A DNA stretch of 64,000 bases, taken from assembly GCF_002099425.1 (NCBI RefSeq), contig NW_018344164.1:1859001-1923000 (forward strand), read 5' to 3'. The first letter of the stretch is position 1; each line of letters starts with the position of its first letter. The stretch comes from Phascolarctos cinereus (lineage: Eukaryota > Chordata > Mammalia > Diprotodontia > Phascolarctidae). A model generated the notes under the pieces. The model saw nothing but the letters and a program-made list of their open reading frames with translations. It had not been told where the DNA came from and ran no database searches. The position numbers and the translations under genes are program-made. Positions 44,531 to 54,974 of this stretch are shown here, piece by piece.

Positions 44531-44769
44531 TAGAGAGGAGACTCACTGTTTGGACTTTACCCTTGCTGCTTATTTCATGGTCGTTTGGCCCAAAACACTT
44601 ATCGGGCTTGATTATGAAAAGTTCCTCCAATCTGTGGGGTGTTGTTTGGCTAAGCAGTTCATTGAGCCTTTTCAGCCTGAAGGGGTGGCATTGAAACTAA
44701 TGATAAGGACAAAAATAAGTCAACTGCTACAGGTGTGAAGAATTTCAGGTCAGGGAGCACCTGGCATAG

Positions 44770-44990
44770 ACCTCTTCCCTCCCCCTTTTATAGCTGAGGA
44801 AACTGAGGCAGACAGCTTGTAAATCTCTGAGGTCAAGTTTGAACTTAGGTCTTATGTAAGTTGAGGCAGATAATAGCACCTACCCTTCAGAGGTGCATAA
44901 TAAGGACACAATGAGACAGTGGACGGAGAAGGCTTTGCGTTCCTTAAAAAACTATGTAGACGTCAACATGATAATTATTAATGAGCCTCC
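44770..44990. mobile_element. MIR/Ther-1 fragments
   Basis: 'tagctgaggaaactgaggca' and 'gaggtcaagtttgaacttag' are a reverse MIR core. From about 44865, 'gaggcagataatagcaccta' and 'aaggacacaatgagacagtg' read as a plus-strand Ther-1 3' part. Confidence 0.4.
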
Positions 44991-45184
44991 TCAATTGCGC
45001 AACAGGACTGTGTAATAAAAATGGATTTTGTCCAGTTTGGACTTCTCTTGTGACATTGGCAAGCAGTGAGAGAACTAGCCTTGGGTCAGGTGTGAAAGGA
45101 CATAAGCAAAGGCTATGGAATTACGTTTTCCTCTTGCTTATCATCAACAGATATTGATTGGACACCCACTTTCTATTCGTTTTT

Positions 45185-45445
45185 TCATTGTATCTTTCAG
45201 CTTATAGGGTCTATGATTTTACTGATGTGAGGACCATCCAGGGAGGAGATTCCCTTCACCAATGCAGATCAACATCTCCTCTGAAGCGTGTAGTATTAGA
45301 GTTGTCTGAAATGCCTAGAGGCTTGCCCAGGATCACGCCGTCATTCTGCGTCAGAGGCGGGCTTGGCCCCAGCTCTCTTCTCATCCCAGGTCTTCCCAAT
45401 GCAGAGTCTGGCTCTCTCTTTGCTTGCTATGCGCTGCCTCTCTAC
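45185..45445 (-). mobile_element. CORE-SINE, minus, well preserved
   Basis: 'gtctatgattttactgatgt', 'gagattcccttcaccaatgc', 'agatcaacatctcctctgaa', 'gcttgcccaggatcacgccg' and 'ctatgcgctgcctctc' are the reverse of a full CORE-SINE. The 174-codon plus-strand frame at 45158-45682 runs straight through this SINE and is not a gene. Confidence 0.6.
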
Positions 45446-45714
45446 TACACTATAGATAATACAAAGCATTGGATCGGATTGATTAAATCAGGGAACCATA
45501 GCATATTAGGGCAGGAAAGGGAGTTTGGAACATGGAATGTCAGAGCTGGGAGGGACCTTGGGAAACTGAATGGTGGAGCTGGAGCGGCCAGCTACTCCAA
45601 TGTTTGCTGTCATGTGGCATTTACAATCATCAGCAACACCATAAATGCATTTTTCCAAGCACAGAAGATAGGTAGACATTAATAGGTTTTTTTAAATGTC
45701 TTAATAGTTGAGCT

Positions 45715-45915
45715 AAAGGATCAAATGTTTACAGCTGGAAGGGACCTTAGTCCTAGGATGTCTGGTCTGACTCCCTCATTTTTTACATTAGGGAACAGGG
45801 AGTGAATGAGGGGAAGTAATTGGTCAACCTATCTCAGGTTGTAAGTAGCAGAGCTGGGCTTCAAGTCCAGGCCCCAAAATTCCAAATCTAGGAGTCTTTC
45901 CTCTGTGCACCATTG
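45715..45915 (-). mobile_element. MIR-like SINE, minus
   Basis: 'gtttacagctggaagggacc', 'taagtagcagagctgggctt' and 'ggagtctttcctctgtgcac' in reverse order. Confidence 0.6.
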
Positions 45916-46628
45916 TGCTTCTTTTGTTGTCTTTGTAGTACAGTGATCTTGTTAGCCCAGAACCATTTTGCTGAATTTAAGCAGAGGTATTTGAGAAGTT
46001 TAAGTTTAAGAAGGTATTTGAGGGAGGATTCTGGGAAGATGGCAGAATGGATCAGAAAATTCCAAGCTCTCCATATTTCCCCCACAAATAAAACAGAGAG
46101 CCTCAGAGCAAACATAGAGCAGTAAAAAAAAACCAAGCAAATAAACACGAGTTGGGTCAGAACAGTAGTCCTCCTGGGACAACCAGAGGAGATCGCAAGA
46201 AAAATCCCAGGCCTGAAGTCTGGTCCCTGTGAAGTGTAAACACCTCTGGGTTAGTCCCACTGAAACAAGAAGCAGAAAACTTTGGGGCTAGCTGGGTCAG
46301 GAGGTAACCTCTACCCCAGCCACAGGAATTTTCAACTGGGCAGTGAGGGGAGGCAGGCATCTGAGCAAGAGAAGATTGAGGGAACCTCTGCTGATAAGGG
46401 ACAACAGGTCCAGCTGTTCTGCTGAGAACCGGCCCTGGGCAAGAAGGAACCAGCACATGCCCTAGTGCAGAAGCAGTGGGGTGGAGACAACACTGTCTAC
46501 GGGCACTTCAAAGTTGTTGGTTTAGGTTCCAGGCCAGAGGGGAGAACTGAAGGACGACCTGAGGCCAGAGGCACCATCTCCAATACCCCAGGACTAGAGG
46601 TGATTACAGGTTGCTATAAATTTCAAAA

Positions 46629-47590
46629 ATGAGCAGGTAAAGGAGAAGCAACCCAACCATAGAAAGTTACTATGGGAATAGAGAAGAGTGGGGTTCATCT
46701 TCAGAGAAGGATACAGAAGCAAAAAAAAGCCTCTAAAGAGGAATGTCAAATCGTCACTTGCCCAAAAAGAATTCATAGAAGAACTTTAAAAGACTTCAAA
46801 AATCAAATGACAGAGTTTGAGGAAAAAAATTTTTAAAATAAGAACAATCCAAGATAAACAAGAAGATTATGAAAAGAAAGTTAACCAACTAGAAAAGGAG
46901 ATCCAGAATCTTAAGGAAGAAAATGACTCCTTCAAAATCAGAACTGGGCAAAGGAAGCCAACAACATTTTAAGAGATCAAGAAATAATAAACAAAATATA
47001 AAGAATGAAAAAAAAATAGAAGAGAATGAAACATCTCATAAGAAAAACAATTGATCTGAAGAATTGATCAGGAAGAGAAAACAAAAGAATAATTGGACTA
47101 CCTGAAAGCTACAATCAAAAAAAGAATTTTGATACAATAATACAAGAAATAATTAAAGAAAATTGTACTGAAGTGTTAGAACAAGAGGGAAAAGTAGAAA
47201 AAGAAAAAAATACACCTATCACCACCTGAAAGAGATCCTACGAGGAAAACCTAAAGGGATATCATAGTCAAATTCCAAAACTCTCAGCTCATGGAGAAAA
47301 TATTAAGAGCAACAAGGAAAAACAAATATGGTAGAGCCACAATTAGAATCACGTAAGACCTAGTAGTGGTGACACTGAAAGACTGCAGGTCTCAGCACGC
47401 TATATATCTAAGAGCAAAAGAACTGGGGTTGTGGCCATAAATATCTTGCCCAGCAAAGCTAAGCATAATCCTGAACCAAAAAAAAAATAGACATTAAATG
47501 GATGGCCAAACTTTCAGGATTTTGTTGCAAAAGACCTGAACTTAATAGAAATTTTAATTTATAGGATCCAAGAGAAATATAAGGTAAGCA
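46629..47590 (+). pseudogene. L1 ORF1 (RNA-binding chaperone) remnant
   Basis: L1 ORF1p coats L1 RNA as a trimer with a coiled coil, an RRM and a C-terminal domain. Pieces are visible in several frames: a charged heptad-like coiled coil near 46870-46960 (YEKKVNQLEKEIQ), then SGRENKRIIGLPESYNQKKN and IIQEIIKENCTEVLEQEGKV near 47065-47190, and the C-terminal signature SCPAKLSIIL near 47445-47475. Several stops and frame changes separate them. ORF2 does not follow directly; about 0.9 kb of non-coding sequence does. Confidence 0.65.
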
Positions 47591-47889
47591 TCAAAGACTA
47601 GTTACGATGGACTCAATAAGGACAGACTTTACTTTTTATATGAGAAAATGCAAACTGTGTATGTAAGATTGTAATTAGTATTTGGGTAGTTCAAAAGAAA
47701 GATTGGGGTAGAGTTGAATATGATGTGATTCTAAAAAGTAATATCATCTAGGAAAAGGTAAGAAGAGTAATTATCTTATACAAATGAGGTGTGAGAGGAA
47801 GAACTGACACAGAGGAATTAGATGAGGGATGAGGGCTGGTAGTTCTGGAATCCTACTTTCATTGGGAATGAGTTAAAGAAGGAAATATA

Positions 47890-47947
47890 CACACACATAT
47901 ATGTGTATACATATGTATGTATGTGTATGTATATGTGTGTGTATATA

Positions 47948-47984
<37 letters not shown>

Positions 47985-47985
47985 G
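47890..47985. repeat. TA/TG microsatellite in the L1 derivative
   Basis: Compound CA/TA/TG/TA array directly before the first of the three tandem units. The minus-strand tyrosine/threonine frame is an artefact. Confidence 0.95.
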
Positions 47986-48310
47986 AGGGTATAAAAGTCT
48001 TCTAAATTCAGAAAGAAATAAAAGGCTAAGGAGATAGGGAGGTGGGAGTTATTTTTAGAGGGAACCCTGCTCACATCAGATCTGGGTTAAAGAGAGAACA
48101 ATATATACATTTAGAAGGGAATAAAAGTCTTCTAAATTTATAAAGATATAAGAGGGTGAGGGAATAGGGTAAGGGTGAGGGGATAGAATGTTGTTTAGAT
48201 TAATGGGAATGGGATAAAAAGGGAACAACATACATATCTGGAAGACTTTAAAAATCTTCTAAATTCAGATAGAAACAAGAGGGCAAGGGAAAGGGTAGGG
48301 GAAGAAAGGA
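47986..48310 (+). repeat. Three tandem units of about 128 bp
   Basis: The core 'tcttctaaatt' starts at 47998, 48128 and 48255, giving periods of 130 and 127 bp. Each copy is preceded by 'gag/gaagg..ataaaag'-like sequence and followed by a G/A-rich block ('gagggtgagggaatagg', 'gagggcaagggaaaggg'). Units are diverged. Confidence 0.7.
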
Positions 48311-48449
48311 TAAAGGGCAGAGCCTTGGAGAGAGGGTAGGCTAAGTAATAAGAGGGCAGGTAGCAGGTAGAAGTAAAGTAGAGGAGTCAGGAGGGATGAG
48401 AAGTAAGAGATACACACAAACATAAAATAAAGATCAGAATAGAATTTAT

Positions 48450-48525
48450 TAGGGGAAAAAAGCAGGGGGTAGTAATCATTATCTCAGACAAAGTTAAAGG
48501 TAAAATAGGTTTAATCAAAAGAGAA
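48450..48525 (+). pseudogene. L1 ORF2 endonuclease scrap
   Basis: Reading from about 48468, the plus strand gives ISDKVKGKIGLIKREK, like the L1 endonuclease segment ILISDKTKAKVDLIKRDKEG. Only about 25 residues are recognisable before the frame stops. It lies upstream of an ORF2 C-terminal scrap, so nearly all of ORF2 between them is missing. Confidence 0.55.
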
Positions 48526-48600
48526 AAATAGGGAAACTATGCTATATGTCAGCCATATTAATCAATATTGTTTTAGACAATTTAAAATAACTAGACAGTA

Positions 48601-48661
48601 TGAGGTTGGAATATTGCTATGCTGTAGGAAATGATGAGTTGGTGGATTTAGAAAAATATGG
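48601..48661 (+). pseudogene. L1 ORF2 C-terminal scrap
   Basis: RLEYCYAVGNDELVDLEKY resembles the L1 ORF2 end MEYYYAIRNDEQANFRKTW seen on the minus strand near 57510-57570. The similarity seems to resume after the SINE at 48662-48810. The main RT domain is absent. Confidence 0.6.
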
Positions 48662-48810
48662 TGGGCAACTAGGTGGCACAGTGCATACAGCACCAGCCCT
48701 GGAGTCAGGAGGACCTGAGTTCAAATCCGGCCTCAGACACTTAACACTTACTAGCTCTGTGACCTTGGGCAAGTCACTCAACCCCATTGCCTAGCAAAAA
48801 AAAAAAGATA
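48662..48810 (+). mobile_element. WSINE1-like SINE inside the L1 derivative
   Basis: 'tgggcaactaggtggcacag', 'caaatccggcctcagacact', 'gaccttgggcaagtcactca' and an A11 tail. Flanks 'agaaaaatatgg' (48650-48661) and 'agaaatatatgg' (48811-48822) form a TSD with one or two mismatches. It is close to consensus, so younger than its host. Confidence 0.9.
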
Positions 48811-48899
48811 AGAAATATATGGAAGGACTTGGACTCATGGAGGAAGATATTATCTACTATCAGGTAGACACAGCACAAACTAGTACAATATGGTCTTAC

Positions 48900-49028
48900 A
48901 TAGATATATATGAAAGTATATGTATATATATATATATGTGTATGATTATAGATGTCTATGTTTATGTGTATATGTATTATTATATATGTATTTGTATATA
49001 AGTACATACATATACACATATGTGCGTG
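48900..49028. repeat. TA/TG-rich low-complexity tract
   Basis: A TA, TG and TATG mosaic lies in the 3' part of the L1 derivative. The short tyrosine-rich frames are artefacts. Confidence 0.9.
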
Positions 49029-49319
49029 TGCAGTTAATCATATGTTTCGGGGGAGGGGTGGGAAGGAAGAAAAAAAACAAAGGGAAAAATGCACAGCAGA
49101 GAACAAAATAAAGCCTATAAGGAAGTGAAGAAAAGATGGACAGCTCTGAACACAATGTGTAGTATTTATTAGATAGGCTTTCTCGAAATGGAAATCTCTT
49201 ACTTTCTATTTTGAATCCTCTCATGTTCTGCTATGCACATGGCAATGTTTTTTTCCTTTTCTTATTTTGTATTTAAGTTAAGCTTTAAAAATTTACAAAA
49301 AAAGAAAGAATGTGTTTGA

Positions 49320-50480
49320 CTATGCATCTTGGAAAGGAGGAGAGCAGAATGGTGAAGAAAGTGATTTCTCTTAAGGGGCCTCTGTCACGTGGACTCGTAT
49401 CCCAGGCTACAGAATGAGAGGAAGGTCAAATTAAACTTTTTATTTAAGCTTTAAAGGAAAAAGTGCTAAAATGACCAAGCTAAGGAAGGGCTTGAACATT
49501 TGACTAGACAGGAGCTCATGAGCATTCATAGAATAAAAGGGGACACCGGGGGTCTTTTTGTCTTCCCTCCTCACTAGCAACCCCTTCCATATCCCACTTC
49601 TTAAATCCTTTCTAATCACCCCTTTCCCTTCAAGGCCTTTACCTTCACTAGTACTCACTCCAGGTCTATTCCATGCCTGTTAAGACAGGAATCTAGAAGG
49701 TTACAGGGTTGGGGACAAACCAAATAGGGTGGACCCAGAGAAGCCCCTTTACCGTCTCCCCCAGCATTGCGTTTTGAACTGCTAGACAGCCTTACTGTGC
49801 TGTACGGTGACTCTGGGGAGTGGGGCAGAGACTGAAGGTGTTGGGCCCTGGAAAGACACTGAAGCTGTGCTTGTGAGCCTCTCAGAGTCCCAGCCCTCCC
49901 ACCTGCAGACATGAATTGCAACACCGGGCTGGTGCAAGGTTCTCTTGATTCACCTACTTCATTAAGCCTCACTGTTATTTGTTGAGCAAACACAAAATGA
50001 AATAAGCTAATACTGTAATAAGAGGCATTAGTGTAAAGGTCGGCCCTTTGCTTATCTGCAGGAGGTCCAGTTCACTCCTTGGATAACTCTTGGGAAGTTT
50101 TGTGGCTGTGAAAATAGGGCAGAGGGGGAAAAAATGAACCGTTCCACAAATGCTGAGGGTGATTCTCCCGGCAAGAAGCCTTCATGAGAAGAACAGAGGG
50201 CCACAAGTTTGGGCCATGTGGGGATTATTGGGAAGCACTTCCTACTGGTTGTACCCTTAGATGTCTAGCTGATGAACCAAAATGCATGGAAGGAGAAGAA
50301 CGGAGGTCGTATGTACCAGGCAGGCACTTCAACCACCACCTCTTCTGAGACTCCCCAGAGATATAGCCCAGGACCATGCACCAGTAGAGCCTGAGCATGG
50401 CCGGGCCCACCCTGCCTCTGGCACCACCATCCAGGGAAGCAGAGGTCATGGAGACACAATCTGGCAATTGTCAATCAAGC
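49320..50480. other. Unique stretch, locally GC-richer
   Basis: I recognise no repeat here. Around 50225-50480 both strands carry overlapping 69-80-codon frames (proline-rich on plus, tryptophan/glycine-rich on minus). The segment is less AT-rich than its surroundings. I cannot name a parent gene; a processed-pseudogene fragment or chance are both possible. Confidence 0.3.
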
Positions 50481-50484
50481 CATC

Positions 50485-50592
50485 AAAACTGATCAAGGTC
50501 CTACTGTGGGCCAGGCATTAGGCCAAAGTTTTGGCATATAAGGACAAAGAACAAAATAATCCCTGCCCTCAAGGAACTTATATTCTGTTAGC
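50485..50592 (-). mobile_element. L2 LINE 3' end, antisense
   Basis: 'gtcctactgtgggccaggca', 'ataaggacaaagaacaaaat', 'cctgccctcaaggaacttat'. Confidence 0.65.
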
Positions 50593-50834
50593 TATAAGAT
50601 GTGGGTATTACAGCCCCCACCTCCTCAGTAGCCAGATCTTTGAAGATGCAGCAAAGATGCCACCTGTTGCTATCAAGAGGCTTGATACCTAACACATACG
50701 TACACATATATACATATACATATCATAATATACATATACATATGGAAGTGATGCTACAGAAGTGCCTTTCCCTTTGCTTTGCTCCTGTGCTCTAAGGACC
50801 ACTGGGCTTTTCCATCTTCCCTGAAACTGAACAA

Positions 50835-51191
50835 TCATAAATGTATTGCCTCCTCCTATTAAAATGTGACCTTCTTGAGGGCTGGGACTGTCTTACTTTT
50901 TTGTTTGTTTCCCCAGAAACAAGTGCCTAATATGTGTTTTTTTCATTCATTCATTCAACTTAAACATAGTATGTCCAAAATAGAATTTATTATCCCCATT
51001 ATCTTCCCTCCCCCCCCAAACCCATCCTTCTTCCAAATTTAGCTATTTCTTTTGAAGGCATCACTCTACTCTCATTTATGAAAGTAACAGGAAAATACAC
51101 ATACACATATATATATGTGTATATATACATGTATAAATTGTGTGAGTATATATATGTATATACACACACACATACATACACATACACACAC

Positions 51192-51230
<39 letters not shown>

Positions 51231-51400
51231 CACATACACACACACATACATACACATATACACAGAGATATAGCTATATATACATATACACCTCCCTTGC
51301 TCCCTGAGGGCAGGGACTGTTTTTGCTTCTCTTCGAGTTGTACCTTGAAAGAAAGATGGTGCCTGGAGTATAGTACGTGCTTAATAGATGTTTACTGATT
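50835..51400 (+). mobile_element. L2 LINE fragments, plus, with microsatellite
   Basis: An L2 tail ('aaaatgtgaccttcttgagg', ending in CATT units at about 50958) is followed by an internal L2 piece ('aacatagtatgtccaaaata'). A TA/CA array occupies 51094-51285. A second L2 tail ends the block ('tccctgagggcagggactgt', 'gtgcttaatagatgtttact'). The tail pieces suggest two adjacent copies. Frames through the array are artefacts. Confidence 0.55.
51094..51285. repeat. TA/CA/TG compound microsatellite
   Basis: Long alternating TA and CA blocks directly upstream of an L2 3' tail. Confidence 0.95.
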
Positions 51401-51439
51401 GATGATGAATGGATTGGAATGAAGATGGATATGGGGAAT

Positions 51440-52700
51440 CCATTTCAGGCATGGAGAAAGAGGTGAAAAAAGGTTCAGACAAGAGAAAGAAGGACTCTTA
51501 AGACCAGGGAATGAGAGTAAGTCCACATTGGCTAGAATACCCAGTATATGTGGTTAAGCTGGACATAGAAGCTTATTGAGGGCCCTAAATGCTAGGATCT
51601 GATGTTCAGAACTTATTCAGTTAGTAGTTGGGAGTGAAAGTTTATGAATAAAGGAGTGAGATGATCACAGCAGTTTACTCAGGCAGTGGTGTAGGGGAAG
51701 GATTTATGAGGGTGTAGACTAGAAGCTTGAAGTCCAACTGGAAGGCCATAAGATATGAGGTGAACTTTTGTAAGTGATAGCAGAGAGGAGGGGCCAAATC
51801 CAAAGACATAATGTGGAAGTAGAAGTCATAGAAGGATTTCCAACATGGACAAGAGGTCAGTAATGAAGATAATTGATTTGGGAAGTCTGTGCATAGGAGT
51901 AATAATGGAACTCATGGAAATAATTGGGATTAACAGGAGAGAGAATGTAGAGGGGGCAGAGGGCTGGGGTCAAAACACTGGGAAACAAGTAGAAGATAAA
52001 GAAAAGACAGAGATTTTGGCCCCTCCTACATGCCAGATACTGGGAATACAAAGACAAAAATCCGTCATCCTCTATCCTCCAGGACCTTACATTATTTATG
52101 TACGTATAAACAATCAATACAAAAAAGGAAGAAAAAACCAGAAGAGTGTGATGACTCCTAAAGACCAAGAAGTAGAGACTGACTATCCAGAATGATGGGG
52201 GTGGCTCATAGTGTCAGGAAGGACATTGAGGCGAGAGAAAATGACCAGGGAATTGAAGAATTAGGAGGTCTTTTGTGTCTTCTGACTTACTAATTTTAGT
52301 AGAGTGATAGGGATGGAAGCCAGACTTTAAGGGGTGCTGGGAGAGTGGGCACTAAGGATGTTTAGGCATCTGATTTTAATTATTTCATGAAATTTGACAG
52401 TGAAGAGTAGACAGAGGTGGGACAGAGCTGAATGGAGCAGGAGAGTCAAGGAAGGGTTTGTTTTATTTAGGGGTTGGGGGAGAATCACCAGATTTGTCAA
52501 TACATGGCAAAGAGCCAATGAGGTGGAAGAGATTTCTGGATTGTCCAAAGTGGAAAACAAAATATTAGGAACAAAGAGGAAAAAAGGATATGTGTCATCT
52601 TTCCTGGGAGGCTTTAGCTTCATAGTTGATAACATGTCAACATCACTTTAAGGTTGCAACATTCTCTCCTGTGAACTTCTTTCCAGTTCACAGCATGTAC
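51440..52700 (-). mobile_element. L2 LINE, antisense, strongly diverged
   Basis: G/A-rich antisense L2 signals include 'tgaataaaggagtgagatga' and 'ttgaagtccaactggaaggc'. A second tail block reads 'cctcctacatgccagatact', 'gggaatacaaagacaaaaat'; then comes 'gtcaaggaagggtttgtttt'. At least two copies may be joined near 52010. The 116-codon frame at 51845-52195 crosses that junction and has no domain. Confidence 0.4.
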
Positions 52701-53059
52701 CTTAATCTCTCTCTTTTGGTTAAAAAAAAAAAGACTCTAGCTTGTTATAGATTGGTCAGATCTTTCAAACAAGTTTTTCATTGACTGAAGGCACTGCTGT
52801 ATCACTCCAGGTTTAATTTGTTCAATAAGTATGACGTTCATTATTACATCACGTGGGTTATTATCTTTGATGCTTAGGAAAAAAATAAAATGCTGCTGGG
52901 GATTGCATCATGGGTCATCACAGATGAAAAGACCTTGTCTATCATTGAAAGCAGGCTTCTGTCAGAGGAAGAAATGAACAGAAAAAGACCTTAATTCTCT
53001 GCATGCTCTGGAGAGAGGAGGGTACAGAGGGGAGATGAAAGTCATTTTGTGCATTTTGA

Positions 53060-53205
53060 GGGCAGGCAATGTGGTATAATGGATAGAGTGGATGGATAGA
53101 GTGATGGGCTTAAAGTCAAGAAGACCTAGGTTCAAACCCCACTAGCTCTTTGGGACCCTGGGCAAGCCAATTTACTTCTTTGGACCTCAGACAGCTCCCT
53201 AGGAT
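53060..53205 (+). mobile_element. MIR-like SINE 5' part, plus
   Basis: 'gcaatgtggtataatggata', a short local duplication of 'gatggatagagtg', 'aagacctaggttcaaacccc', 'gaccctgggcaagccaattt'. Confidence 0.5.
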
Positions 53206-53239
53206 TTAGCTAAATGAATATTTTAGTGACCGATTTACT

Positions 53240-53375
53240 AGGCATATATTTTATATTTACTTATCTAGACTTTTTTTCTCTCAGCTGAATATAAGTTCCT
53301 TGAGGGCAGAAACTGTTTCATTATCTTGTTTTATGTACACCCAGTGTATAGTACAATGCCTGGCGCAGTACAGAT
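53240..53375 (+). mobile_element. L2 LINE 3' tail, plus
   Basis: 'ataagttccttgagggcaga', 'cacccagtgtatagtacaat', 'gcctggcgcagtac'. Confidence 0.55.
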
Positions 53376-53387
53376 GGCTATGGGGTC

Positions 53388-53572
53388 ATAGGATTGTAGA
53401 TTCAGAGCTGGGAGGAGCCTGAGAGCTCACCAAGTCCAGCCACCATATTTTACAGATGAGGAAACTGAGGCCTAGACAAGTTAAGTGAGTTGGCCAGGGT
53501 TGCATAGCTAGTGAGTGTCTGAGGTGCCATTCAAGCACCTCGGATTTCCAAATCCAGCCCTCTTTCTCTGCT
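53388..53572 (-). mobile_element. MIR-like SINE, minus
   Basis: 'ggattgtagattcagagctg', 'cagatgaggaaactgaggcc', 'gttgcatagctagtgagtgt' in reverse order. Confidence 0.7.
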
Positions 53573-53653
53573 TAGTTAATTGAATCTAAGCCATAGACAG
53601 GTTCTATCTTCATTAATGGAAGTGGATACCTGTGCTGGTGAAATTATAGATCC

Positions 53654-53950
53654 TTGATGTATTTGCCTCTTTCTTTCAGAATGGCAGATTTAGAACTCAA
53701 AAAGCCATTCTGTGCACATCACGGTACTCAGCATGGCAGTAAATATTGTCAGCGGCAAAGCTCCCAGAATGACCTCAAACCAGTATGTCAATTTGCATGT
53801 CTGCTGTTCAACCAGCTGCATAGGCAATTACCAGTCACTGAGCTGCAGTGCCTCCCTCCTGCACCCCCCCCAAACATCTGGAAGTTTCTTTCCCAAGGAC
53901 TGATCCTGGCAATTGTCATACAAAAGAGAAAGCGCCATTTGGGTTCATAA
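53654..53950 (+). other. Open frames after a splice-acceptor-like site
   Basis: A pyrimidine tract ending in 'tttctttcag' precedes an open frame of about 88 codons from an internal ATG at 53684 (MADLELKKPF...). It ends at a stop near 53950. A second frame (53712-53903) overlaps it. No repeat is recognisable and no domain is known to me. It could be a real last exon or chance. Confidence 0.2.
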
Positions 53951-54364
53951 TTGGGATCCTATGCTTCCTGGGGGTGCAAGCGCTGTCCCTCTGGGTTCTT
54001 TAGGAAGGTTACCTTTTTTTCTTTTTTCTTTTTCTCTTTAAGAAATGAGCAGTATTTTCAATTTGTCTCACTCTGAGATTGCTGAGCCAGGATGAGTAAT
54101 CAGGCTTAGTTCTAAGTATTCTAGTCATCTTTCTTCTTATTGATGTCTTTCCTGACTCCAGGATGTCAGTTTTCTTTTTCTTTTTAATTTTTTTATTTAT
54201 AGCTTTAGAACCATCGTTTTATGCACAAGGCAGCCAGCCCCAGCTGGGAATCTGAAAGCCAAATCAGTTACTATCTTTTCCCCCTAACTATTAATCCAAC
54301 CTTAATCTCATGTTCTTTATTATTATTATATAACCTAGCAATTTCTGCAGAAACACTTAGAATT

Positions 54365-54548
54365 CAATTCAACAAGCATTTATTAAGCACTTACTGAGTG
54401 CCATGCATGGTACAATAAGTGATTGGGATTCAAAGATAAAAATGAAAACAGTCTCTGCCTTCATGGGACTTATGTTCTGCTGGTGCACCATACAGCCACC
54501 TTCAAGTCAAGGCAATATATCCTATTATCCAACAGGGGATGGAGGCTG
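54365..54548 (-). mobile_element. L2 LINE 3' end, antisense
   Basis: 'aacaagcatttattaagcac', 'tgagtgccatgcatggtaca', 'gattcaaagataaaaatga', 'gggacttatgttctgctgg'. Confidence 0.7.
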
Positions 54549-54549
54549 A

Positions 54550-54948
54550 ACCTTCAATTTCATTGGTTTAGGGAGCTCCCAAGTAAGGAAAATTCCACTA
54601 CCAATTTTCCTTCTCTACAAAGTAGAGAACAGTAGTACTAGCCTCAAATGAAAGTTGGGCCACTGAAACATACTTAAGGGCTGCATATTGACTAAGAAAA
54701 TCACATATTAACATCATCCTCATTTTGTTACATTGTCATTTATTTTATTAAAAATTTCCCAGTTTCATTTTAATTTGGTTCTGCCATAATCAGGAGCTTT
54801 GTGTCTGTTTGTTTGATACCTCTGGCCTAGAGCACCAATAGGTTAAGTGAATTACTTGGGGTCACAAGCTAGGATACTTCAGAGGCGGCATTTGAACCTA
54901 GCTCTTCAGGCCTCTATCCACTACTCCAGGCTGGCCCGTGCTGGCCAA
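54550..54948 (-). mobile_element. CORE-SINE, minus, split by an AT-rich insert
   Basis: The left part (about 54550-54640) has 'gggagctcccaagtaaggaa'. The right part (about 54838-54948) has 'gttaagtgaattacttgggg' and 'gaacctagctcttcaggcct'. About 200 bp of AT-rich sequence lies between ('taagggctgcatattgacta' to 'gatacctctggcctagag'). Confidence 0.45.
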
Positions 54949-54974
54949 TGGTATAGGCTAAAAGATGAACTTTA

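Larger units (their letters stand above)
46022..49306 (+). mobile_element. Compact full-length L1 derivative (half-L1-like), plus
   Basis: The 5' end has the L1 leader 'ggaggattctgggaagatgg' and a G/A-rich untranslated region. Next come an ORF1 region (about 46629-47590), a 3' region with three tandem repeats, two scraps of ORF2, and a tail with 'tcatgttctgctatgcacat' and an A-rich end. A 13-bp TSD with two mismatches ('agaaggtatttga' / 'agaatgtgtttga') flanks it at 46009-46021 and 49307-49319, so the insertion seems complete although only about 3.1 kb long without its SINE. A full L1 is about 6-7 kb. HAL1-type (half-L1) elements have this design. Frames are broken, so this copy is dead. Confidence 0.65.

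Noticed and set aside
45158-45682. The longest open frame in the window, 174 codons on plus
   Set aside because: It runs through an antisense CORE-SINE (45185-45445) and has no domain; length alone is not evidence.
50601-50795. Short plus-strand frame with histidine/tyrosine run
   Set aside because: It passes through TA/CA repeats at 50690-50745 and has no domain.
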